Positions 24,828 to 34,628 of a stretch of 64,000 bases of DNA are shown here, one piece after another. Source of the stretch: Phallus indusiatus (Eukaryota > Basidiomycota > Agaricomycetes > Phallales > Phallaceae); the NCBI GenBank assembly GCA_027605045.1, contig JAQFWX010000086.1, positions 62,001 to 126,000 of the forward strand. Reading direction: 5' to 3'. Made by a program: the position numbers and the translations under genes. Numbering within the stretch: position 1 is the first letter of the stretch; each line of letters starts with the position of its first letter. The notes under the pieces are model-generated. The model ran no database searches and was not told the origin of the DNA. It saw nothing but the letters and a program-made list of their open reading frames with translations.

Positions 24828-27800
24828 ATGTGGGATAATACGTCAACAGATCGGTCGGAGTCGTTTTCTGAAACATACAAGCTAGATAGTATACACCAGA
24901 CCTATCAGGATGAATCAACGATTCAGGTAAGGACTTGTCTCCTCCGCCCTGCGATTGGAAGCTGTGTCTCAATAGTGATCATCGTGCTTTTTTTTCAGGA
25001 ACTAGCTGGTGCATTCTTCGATGATCCTAATCTAGACAGAGAACATCTGGTGTATGAAGACGATAGGTTAGGCTCCCCCCCAGAAAAATGACCTCCTAAA
25101 ACTTATCAATTCTTGAATTTTAATGTAGTCCCTATCCCGAGGTCCGCAGCGCGGTCGCCAACACAGATGATCTGGACATGTGAATTCTCAGAATATATAA
25201 CTAATACTAATATCATCTATTTACCTCGTTTTCAGGCCCTGTGGAACTTTGCGTGCATGGACAATAGGTTTAATCGCTGCTATTATCATTCCCTGTAAGG
25301 ATTGTGTCACTTGAACCTACATAGACTCACCATGTCACTTTTCCTCTACTAGCTCTTAATCAATTCTTTTTCTTCCGATTCCCTGCGGTCTCTTTCGGAA
25401 ACCTGTGTACCCAGCTACTGGCCTATCCTATCGGTGTTCTTGTAGCTCGCGTTTCTCCTAACGTCAGAATAATGGGAATGGATCTCAATCCGGGACCTTT
25501 CTCAATAAAAGAACATGTGTACGAGTCTCGTACCTCAGGCTATCATAAGATGCAGTAGCATGTAACCGGTGTTTTGTAGACTTATTACCATGATGGCAAC
25601 AGTATCATCACAGAGTGCCTACGCCACAGATATCATAGCTGTTCAACGTACGCTCTATCACCAGGAATTTGGTTTCTCGTGTAAGTATATATTATACTTC
25701 CCCAAGGCCCCTTTGACCGTTTTAACAAATAGATCAATGGCTTATGGTAATATCTACGCAATTGATGGGATATTCGCTCGGTGGAATCTGTAGACGATTT
25801 TTGGTTTCTCCACCTTCAATGAGTTGTTCACTTTTCAAGCTGCTGTCGGCGCCCTCAGTGTCTAATTCATACATGTACACACAGTTTGGCCAGCCAACTT
25901 GGTTTTTTGCGCTCTTTTCAACACACTTCATTTTCAAGAGGTGAAAAGCACTATCCCCTGTTTCCTCCCGTCATAACATATTATGTTATTTTTCTGGTAG
26001 TACGCCGGAATAGGCTTGCGGGCAGGCATCAGTCGCCAGCGTTTCTTCTTATATGCCTTCTTCGGGAGTTTCTTTTGGTGTATGCTCGTATTTAATTCTC
26101 ACCTGACGTTCCTCTGATAATTTTTTCTAATGCAGACTTTATCCCTGGTTATCTCTTCGAAGCACTCTCCCTTTTCAGCTGGGTTTGTTGGATTGCCCCA
26201 AACAATCGAGTTGTCAACCAACTCTTCGGCTACGAAACGGGGCTTGGAATGAGGTCAGTAAATATGAAACGAAGGGGTCTATTTAGCTGACATGGCGTAT
26301 TTCCTCATAGCATTATTACTTTTGAGTACGTTTAAAGTTTTCTTATCATTCTGTGCGTGAATGTATTTTCTATAGCTGGGCACAAATTTCGTATATCGGC
26401 TCTCCCCTTGCTTCCCCCTGGTGGGCAGAAGGTACTGAGTCTCTTATTTCTGCATCCCAATATTAATGTCTATCAATTCTCAGCCAATATATTCGGTGGT
26501 TTTGTCTGCTTCTATTGGATCCTTTGCCCCATCCTTTACTACAGCAACGCATTCTACACAGGCTATCTCCCTCTTTTAGCGAACGAATCCTTCGACAATA
26601 AAGGAAACGAATACAACGTTACCGCAATTCTGAACGACGACCTAACTTTCAACATCGATAAATATCGCGCATACTCCCCGTTGTTTCTTTCTATCACATT
26701 TGCTCTCAGCTATGGTTTAAGCTTTGCTAGCATCACAGCTACCATCGTTCATGCTTTTCTGTACTTCAGAAAGCAAGTCTGGATTCAAGCCCGTCGTAGT
26801 TTGCATGAGCAGCCGGATATTCATGCGCGGTTGATGTCGCGTTATGAACAAGTTCCTAATTGGTGAGTTAGTTAGCTCTGTCATTGTGCGTTATATATAC
26901 GAGTGTAATTGCAGGTGGTACCTCATAATATTTTTGACCATGTTTGTATTCGGAATTTTATCAATCGGTATGTGTTTATTTTTCTTGCGACTTCTTTGTG
27001 AATGATAACCGGCGATCAACTCCAAGAACTGTGGCCGACTAAGATGGTGAGTTTATGCACATTCTCAATCATCTAGGTATTGTGATCGCTAACTTCGACG
27101 CATGTAGCCGGTTTGGGCATTTGTTCTTGCACTGCTTATCGGTATAAACTGTATTCTACAAGTGAACGTCAATATATGCTGATCGGTATCGTTATTATAG
27201 CCTTCATATATACCATCCCAATTGGTATGATCCAAGCCATCACAAACCAACAGGTCGGCCTCAAGTGCGTAGATGGTTCATTTTTTTCGGCTCATTATCC
27301 TGAATGCAAACTCAGCGTTATTACCGAACTCATCATCGGATACGCTCTTCCTGGCCGTCCTATTGGTGAGTACCCAAAGAGCTACGTTTATGTTTATGAG
27401 ATTCATAGCATTACCCAGCTATGATGATGTTCAAAACATGGGGATATATCACCATGATCCAATGCTTGCAATTTACCTCAGACTTCAAACTCGGACATTA
27501 CATGAAAATCCCTCCACGTTCTATGTTCATGTGTCAGGTAATCCTTATAGCTATATTCTCCTTTGTCTGCAGAGTAAATCCTAGCTGTATGCAGATAGTC
27601 GCTACCGTTATCGCCTCAACGGCCCAACTGGGTGTGCAGGCTTGGATGTTTAATCACATTGAGGATATCTGCTCATTCAAGCAAAAAGACGGGTACCATT
27701 CCCTCGTGCGAATTAATAGTTTAGAAGAATGACTAGTTTCATTTAGCTTTATCTGTCCTTCTACGCATACATTCGGGACCTCCTCCATTATCTGGGGTGT

Positions 27801-28691
27801 TATTGGACCTGAATTACAATTCTCAAAAGGCACTCTTTTCTACCGTACGCAATTCAACCATTGCCTATTCGCTGTTATCATAACTAAGCTCGAAATTGTC
27901 TTGCAGCCCTCACTTTTTTTTTCCTTATTGGTGCCATCGCACCTATCATCCCGTTCATGATTACCCGGAGATATCCTAATTCAATAGTGAAATACATCAA
28001 GTGAGCATCAGGGTTTAATTTCTCTCTCTCAAAAACTCATTATAAATAGTTTCCCCGCTATATTCAATGGGACAAGTAGTGCTATTCCTCCCGCTACCGC
28101 CGTCAACTTTGTCCCATGGGCGATAGTGGGGTTCATGTATGTATCTAAATGACGTTGTTGGTTGATATTTTAAACCTCAAATTTCCCTAGATTCCAATAT
28201 ATCATTCGAAGACGGCATTTCACTTGGTGGACGAAATATAATTGTAAGTCGGCATACTATGCATATTAATCCGTGGTATGTATATATTGTCTGATTGAAT
28301 TCCATTCCTAGATGTCCTTTCTGCGGGGTTGGATAGCGGCGTCTCTGTCGCTGTTGTGGTTATTTTCTTTTGGTGAATTCTATAAAAGACTGCATACATC
28401 GGCAAAATTGATCTAACTATGGGCGATAGTTTGCAATTCCCGAAAAACGGTACCATTGGCAGAGATACCATTGCAAAATGGTGGGGAAACAAGTGCGTAT
28501 AACGCAGTAGATACATATTTTTTTTTCGATGTTAACTTTTATTCAGTGTATTTGTAAACAACGCGGATGGGCAAGGTCTTCCTCATCTAGATATCGACCC
28601 GGCGATCGGTCACTTCGGGTACGTAGAACGATGTTGAATTTTTTCAAGAAACAGCGTTCTTAGCCAACTTACAGACCAGAAACATGGTGAT
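24828..28691 (+). CDS. OPT-family oligopeptide transporter
   Basis: This is an intact, heavily interrupted gene of roughly 20 exons. The probable start is ATG 24828 ([20 protein letters not shown]). The conserved run is: [91 protein letters not shown] (the NPGPF signature); [135 protein letters not shown]. It ends in FGPETW, the usual OPT C-terminus. All junctions needed to keep the frame have GT/AG ends. OPT proteins are proton-coupled importers of small peptides, glutathione or metal chelates at the plasma or vacuolar membrane; the substrate here is not readable. Its stop lies 70 bases from the stop of the neighbouring MFS permease. Confidence 0.9.
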
Positions 28692-28761
28692 TTATTCTGT
28701 ACTTCATTAATTACTGGGAAACTAAAGAAATGGGATAATATACAAATTTGAAAGATTAAAA

Positions 28762-31270
28762 TCATTCCTTAGTGTCAAGATCCTCAAAAATCATAGATAC
28801 TTGCAATTTTGCTTTCTCTCGGCGCTCAAGATACCAAACTGAAAACGTCACCAAAAGTGTACCGATACACGCTCCAATCATGGCATATAATCCTTTTCGG
28901 AAACCCGGCGCGTCTGTAGCCGGATAAAAAACGATAGACCACCAGGCGTTTATAACATTGTTCCACATGCTGAATCAAAAAGATCGTCAAAATCGTGTGT
29001 TTCGGGTAATAATATCAAAGGCACACTCGTGTCTTGGTATTCCGTCGACGCCCGGAAAATACCGATTCGGAGTGACGCTCAAAGAACGAAAAAGATAAAG
29101 AACTCAGGAAACGGAACAAAACTCACTTCATACTAGCAAGAACAACGCCTCTTTCCAGATCATCATCCGCACAGATCTGGTTAGCCCATGCAAATGTCGC
29201 AGCCTGTCCAGCATAACTTGCTCCACTGATATACCAGCCAAAGAACTTGAGGCCGGCTGGTCTCGAGACAGGTGGTACAAGCAGAATTATGGAAGACACA
29301 ATGCAACATATTGAGAAAAATACCAGAACAGGCCATCGGGCACGACTGCGTGTTGCATCTGTTAGGGTTGTGCAGACCAAGGTACATGCAATGCCAACAG
29401 CCGTGAGACCAGTTGGATAGTTGTCTTATTTGTAGGAAAAAAAATGAGGGTAAGCAAAGAACTAATTTCCTGTGTGAACTTGTCCTACCAGTTTGTTCAA
29501 CAGTGTAACCACCTATAGCTGCGAGCCATTGTCCCATAAGATTATTAGACCCAAAACTTTCCGTTTCACCCGAGATAGCAAACTAATTGGCAACAATGTT
29601 TCAGAGATGCTATTTTCCGGGCCTCCGTGCACAAAACTGACCAAAAGACTACACCCATACCACCTCCACCGGCTAAGAATTTTTCTGAACGAAGACCACG
29701 TCCAGGTATTTGTCCTTCTTGACCCAGCGTCAATTCGTTCATTAGCAAGCACGATTTCCTGTAGTAAAAAATGCCCGTCAATAAAGTAACCCTCGAAACC
29801 CATGTACAATTTCGTTGGCATGACCCAGTCACATACCTCCGGGGATAGATAGAACGCCTTCGTCGTAGCTGGTACATCCGGAAACACGAGAAAGCCATAC
29901 AACGCAATAGGAAACGTTATAACCGAATCAATTATAAAAAGCCACCTAGATACGTGGGCATCTCGTTAAGTCCACCCAGTCATTCATTAACTATCCTGTC
30001 ATTTCATAAAACTTACCGCCAGCCACTTTTTCCGCCAATACCATTCAGATTTCTATGCGCAATGAACATCGTTTATCACATTTCGCCTGCAATATGCTGC
30101 ATTTCAAACTCACCTATAAACCGCAGCTTGCAAAACTCCAGAAAACCTACGAAAAAGAAGCACATCATAATATAATATGAGCGGAAATGAAACACGCGTT
30201 AGAGGAAGAGAAGCGGCCGTACAGTGTTCCAATCAGACCCGAACTTGTGAAAATTCCAGACCGCTTTCCAAGTTCACCAGGCTTATACCATCTACACGAT
30301 CGCGAGAGAAAAAATAAGTTGATTAATTAATTTGAATGAAGACAAATGATTCCGAAATATAGATGTAACGTACGATCCTAGAATGTAATGTGTTCCCACA
30401 AATGTCGAACTTTCCGCTAGACCTTGTAAGAAGCGGATCCCATAAACCTGTGGAATGGAAACGAAAGAGTAAAATATCCAATTGAGTTCTGAACTCTAAA
30501 CCTTATAGTAAAAGCAGCCGCACCTGTTGAACGTTTTTTACAACACTTGTACTAAGAAGGAAGTTCTAAACCACGTGAAACCAAGTAATGGCGTGTTTGT
30601 CATACCAAATCGTTAACGTCCCCCACACAAGCTGCATAGTTGGCAACCATATTCTTGGCGAGACTTTTTGTATGATTAAATTATCTTCAAGGGTTCTGTT
30701 AGTATAACGTTGGGTTGTGGCAACAGGTAGAACATACTGGGTATCATTCCAACTATATACCCACAAGTGAATATTGTATTGATTTTATTGAAATCGGTTC
30801 CCTGCATCTGATATATCAAATTGAATGTGGTTCTAGGTTGGCAGCTGGAATGAATAAAGACAACCAAAAAGGACATACATTCAACTCTTGTTTCATTCCG
30901 GAGACATAAGCATTATTGATGTTGGAGCGATCTAAATCTGAAAAGAAAATAAAAACGCTGAGAATGAAGATTCCGCTTCAGGTAAAAACTCACAATTTGT
31001 AAAATACTAGAAGAACACAGTATTAACGCCATCTCGGCCGTCCTCTCGTCGGAGAGCAAGCTAAGTACTCACCATAAGACAGCAATACGATAGAATGAAC
31101 CAATCTATTTTCAAAAGCAAGCGTTGTTCCAATTTTGACTTGGGTTTTTCTCCAAACAGAATCGTCGATACTCGTTGTATGACCGTCTTTCGTGGTCGAC
31201 TAGTAGGGTTTGCACCATGACTAGCCTTACTATCAGACGCCGCTATCATGCTAACTGTTGAATCTCCCAT
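28762..31270 (-). CDS. MFS permease of the anion:cation symporter type (Dal5 / pantothenate-like)
   Basis: This multi-exon gene starts at ATG 31270 (MGDSTVSMIAASDSKASHGA); the longer frame upstream begins only with TTG. Blocks: KLEQRLLLKIDWFILSYCCL; YLDRSNINNAYVSGMKQELN (the classical DRSN(I/L)xNA motif of this MFS family); NTIFTCGYIVGMIP joined by splicing to ISPRIWLPTMQLVWGTLTI; VYGIRFLQGLAESSTFVGTH; GELGKRSGIFTSSGLIGTLY; YGFLVFPDVPATTKAFYLSP; YISGASYAGQAATFAWANQI; NMWNNVINAWWSIVFYPATD; ending APGFRKGLYAMIG and a short cytosolic tail. Twelve membrane helices are expected. Relatives import allantoate, pantothenate, nicotinate or biotin precursors; FYPATDAP near the C-terminus is common in the pantothenate/allantoate group. 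I saw no frame break. It is tail to tail with the OPT transporter. Confidence 0.88.
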
Positions 31271-31437
31271 ATAGCGATGTTGCACTGTTAGAATGAAGAG
31301 GAATTCAGAGACCAGCAGCCGCAAAAGCTGAAGAAGCTCAAGTCGTCGCAAGTCGCCGATAAGCCTGTCAAGTTATATTAAAAAATCGGCGTTTCGCTGG
31401 CGTCGTATAATGTGATTCATCCAAATACTAATTCGTC

Positions 31438-31682
31438 ATGGGATATATCACGACTCCGAAGCTCCGAACCATTCAAGAACTCGGCCCTGAAAGAAAAGGT
31501 GGTGCCATTGGCAAATGGATGCAGGAGAACTCAAGAAGCCGTGACGGTAACACCAAACGGCATCAAAATCACGTGATTCCCTGATTCTTTATCTTATCGT
31601 CGACTCAGAACCGCCCATTATGCGCCCAGCTTTGTCAACCAACGATGATGGTGCTGAATCATTCTTCGCGACTTTTGATTGA
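31438..31682 (+). CDS. Small spliced ORF, 60 residues, unknown
   Basis: ATG 31438 opens MGYITTPKLRTIQELGPERK. Exon 1 (31438-31546) ends GACG/gtaaca and exon 2 (31609-31682) starts after cgactcag. The phase-1 junction gives a single continuous frame of 61 codons ending TGA. The product is soluble, without signal peptide or membrane segment, and ends DGAESFFATFD. It is divergent from the MFS permease, 168 bases away. The case for a gene is the clean splice consensus and the non-random composition. No family is recognised, and chance cannot be excluded at this length. Confidence 0.35.
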
Positions 31683-32633
31683 AATGATTTTAATTATCAA
31701 GCTGGGAATCCTGGAATTTTCTGGGACGATTGCTTTGAAGCCGGGAAGGCTCTCAGAAGAGCGCGGCATCGAAGTAATCTGGGGCGTATCTCAAAATACT
31801 GGTTGAGTTTGAGTTTGATGGTATAGCGGCACGGACATTTGCATTAGGCTACTAGTAGTACTTGGACACGAATTGTTGGTTTCTGATATCAGGTCAACTC
31901 TTAGGCTTAAACACCATGCATTTAGTTCTTCGAAGATAGAATTCGGAATGCGACCGCCAAGTAAATCTTTCAAAAGCTTAAATGTCACCCTAATTGCTAA
32001 TTATCACTGAGGTTGTGTTTATATCCCTAAAATCCATCACGATATTGACAGCATCAAAGCCAAACCGGCGTCGCCTCAGGCTGCGCAATCATATGCAAAC
32101 AAAGTGCAGGACTGCTAATGATGAGTAAAGTATGAAAACAGGATAATAAGCTTTCACTTGAGACTGAGGAAAGAAACAAAGTAATGTAGTGGACAGGCCC
32201 ATCGATAGTATTCACCGGATCGCAGCTCGAGGTGGCACATACTGTATATATGCTACTCAGGTTGCATTCATGGTGGTATTCTGCCGGGCCTACCAATTGG
32301 ATACTCAAGCAGCTAAGCAACTACTGGCGATATCCATGTAGCTTATCCAGTGTATCGCCGTCTAAGAAGGATAAAGTTTATGGGGTAATGAATCGGCATC
32401 GTTGTAGATGTGCATAAAAGACTTTCTTTCTTTCTTTACGTAGGACTGGCGACACGAACCTATCTCCATTCGTGTATATTGGAGTTACTGATGTTATATA
32501 CATAGTTTAGCAAGTATTATCATCCACCTTGTGAAGATCCATTTCTGACAGAGGATTGGCATGCAGGTGCTGAAGGAAGAGTTTATCAATGCACCAGTTA
32601 CTGTTCACTGCACTGCAGCTGCCCCTGAATATT
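31683..32633. other. Intergenic, no supported gene
   Basis: This 951-base stretch has only short frames (minus 31791-31988 and 32054-32320, plus 32232-32417) without motifs or usable splice extensions. A CTTT run lies at about 32422-32440. Confidence 0.45.
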
Positions 32634-33186
32634 TTAAACCACATTGACTACCACCTGCATCAAATTTGTACCCGGAATATGTGAATTAAGGGTGGGCTAA
32701 ACATCAATCATAAATGCGTATAAACACCAAAAAAAAGATGCAATAGTGAAAAGAAACACGTACTCCTCCAACAAAGAACTCGACTACACTAATTTCCACC
32801 TGACCAAGAGTATTAAGAACGACACTGGTGTTTAGGAAGAGGCCTGTACTCGTTGCTGCGAAAACTGGCGAGCTAATATCCGCCAACTCTGGTCCCACGT
32901 CTCCACTAGAAGAGCTGGAAGGGAGAGCCTGCTGGCCAATATAGTAATTTAGGGGTTGGTGATTGACATTGGGTTGAACTTTTGATTCAAAAGATCAGAT
33001 TACCCGTTATAAGAGGAGGATCCATGTCACTGAAGAAAACTCACTTGTTGCTTGAAGGGAAATAGTGAACGGGACTCCTGCAGTAACAGTTGAAAGTGAT
33101 GTGGGAGCCACTAAGTTGACGACGTTTGTCGCGGATGCAGTAGCAGCTAAAACAGCAAGAGGCGCAAATATTGCGGAGAATTTCAT
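32634..33186 (-). CDS. Small secreted protein of a basidiomycete family, 139 residues
   Basis: Three exons (32978-33186 with its first exon ending at 33045; 32764-32978; 32634-32696) join with kept frame: CAA/gtgagt ... tcaaaag/TTC, then GGA/gtacgt ... gtttag/CCC, stop TAA. The first 19-20 residues (MKFSAIFAPLAVLAATASA) are a clear signal peptide, followed by TNVVNLVAPTSLSTVTAGVP. The mature protein has a beta-rich look: PFTISLQAT, QPLNYYIGQQALPSSSS, GLFLNTSVVLNTLGQVEISV, VEFFVGG, HIPGTNLMQVVVNVV. This layout (ATNV start, late F-x-N-T/V-T core, V-x-x-F-x-x-x-G near the end) resembles small secreted proteins common in mushrooms, whose function is unknown. Assignment to that family is from memory of the pattern. 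An alternative micro-exon in the first intron would bring a stop codon and was not used. Confidence 0.6.
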
Positions 33187-33360
33187 GATAGTGTTTGAGG
33201 TTTGAGAATAAGAGAGAGATCGTGTACCGACTCTGGTATTCAAGGATTATGTTGGACAGTCTCTTAAATACTCTTTGTCCAAGCCTTCCATCAATGCCGG
33301 AATATATATTAAATTTACATGCCGATCTGACTGCAGCTGATCAATTCTAGTTTTGACCTT

Positions 33361-33880
33361 CATTAGTGCACCTCGTGAAAAAAAAAGAAGACGAACGAAC
33401 CGTGGAGCGAGAATCCCTTGGCACTGGCAGTTCCTTGATGGTAACTCGTATTCTTGCAATGTCTGGTTTTGGATTTTTATTACTCCGGTGGTTGTCATAC
33501 CGGATGCCAGTACTCTAGGAGCATGTTCAACCCACGATTGTCAACTTTACACGAAACACAGTGTGCTCTTCTTGTTGCGAGAAAACGCCATACGAGTTGC
33601 ATCATCATGTGAGTAAATGTGCCTAGGTCTATGCTTGCGCTGTTTGCCGTTTTGACAAGTTTTCTCCACATGTCAGAAACATGCTGCTCTGTTCAACCAA
33701 GAGTGTCCGTTTACAAAGGCAGGTACGTTGTTCTTCAAAAATCCACGTATTGTTTTTCTTCGGCTGGGTGAAAAGGAAGCAACAGAATCCTTCCTTTATT
33801 CGAATCTCAACTCCAAAGTACAATCCGTGCCTTGCTTGCAGCAAATGTTTCGTTCTGCACGTCAGAAGTATCAGGAGTAG
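33361..33880 (+). CDS. Unidentified partial gene, three joinable exons
   Basis: Three stretches join in one frame with good splice sites. The first ends at 33440 (SLGTGSSLM/gtaact), the second is 33519-33608 (EHVQPTIVNFTRNTVCSSCC ... ELHHH/gtgagt), and the third is 33677-33880 (KHAALFNQECPFTKAGTLFF ... CLQQMFRSARQKYQE, stop TAG). The Cys and His residues in TVCSSCCEKTP and ELHHHKHAALFNQEC could form a metal site. No start codon is found: the first stretch is open back only to about 33358, where a stop occurs. It is therefore either 5'-incomplete through an unseen exon or a decayed fragment. No family is recognised. It sits head to head with the small secreted protein gene. Confidence 0.35.
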
Positions 33881-34628
33881 TTTAAGAAATAAAGAGCGAT
33901 ATAAATCGAATACGTCTTCGGAGATGGTGTCGAATTCCGTCGAAGGTGAAAGTTCATTGGAAACAATGTGAGTCATGAAAACTAGATTGGCAATGTGTCG
34001 CAACTCGCAGCCTTCCTTATGAAATAGGCCGGGCCTTTCAAGTCCCGAATAATGTTTCGGAATTTAAAGCCATCACTGATCCTAACATAAGGCTTTGAGG
34101 ACTAACAGGCCCTGATGTTATTAGCGTAGCCATTTCGGACTCGACGATCATGACCTACCAAAAACTTGAAGTCGGTGGCATAGCATTGCGAATTCTGGAA
34201 TGAGCCTGAGCCTGAGCCTGGTACACCAAGTACGCGTCACTTCTCACTTTGCTCTTCATCTTGAGATGCAATAAGAGTTATCAACGGGATTTTTCCGTAG
34301 AACATGTCGTCGTCTGCAGGATGCGCACATAAGAAACTTAGAGGTTCGGAATGCAAGAAGTTCTTGGCCCCAGTTACGCGACGCGGAATTTAGTAAGCGC
34401 TCTAAGTAGTATACATACGACGAATACGACGCATGAGCCCGAAATAAAACAAAAACATAAGATACTGTAAAGTCTAGGGGTATGAGTGGTGCATATGCAA
34501 GAAGGAAAAAAAGATAATGAAATAAATGGTTGAATGTCGGATATAAATTAGTGTCAAATGTCTCAGACTGAAGCTGAAAGCTGAAAAAAAAGCTGAAAAA
34601 GAAAAGAAAAAGAGATGTAAAACGCATT
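33881..34628. other. Intergenic, no supported gene
   Basis: This 748-base stretch lies between the unidentified partial gene and the stop of the acyltransferase. It contains three or four GAGCCT hexamers at about 34202-34221 and A-rich runs at about 34580-34612. Confidence 0.45.

Noticed and set aside
28375..28435. Apparent stop codons near the end of the OPT gene
   Set aside because: They fall in an intron: joining TTTTG to TTTGCAATTCCC restores the conserved FPKNGTIG motif.
30660..30735. Apparent frame break in the MFS permease after GMIPS
   Set aside because: A 75-base intron with GT/AG ends and a ctaac branch-like site restores GMIP-ISPRIWLP.
31271..31351. N-terminal extension of the MFS permease (TTG start)
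   Set aside because: TTG is not a normal nuclear fungal start, and ATG 31270 lies in the same frame.
33629..34003. 124-codon minus-strand frame
   Set aside because: Antisense to the better supported plus-strand exons at 33519-33880; composition (Leu/Phe/Cys-rich) suggests chance.
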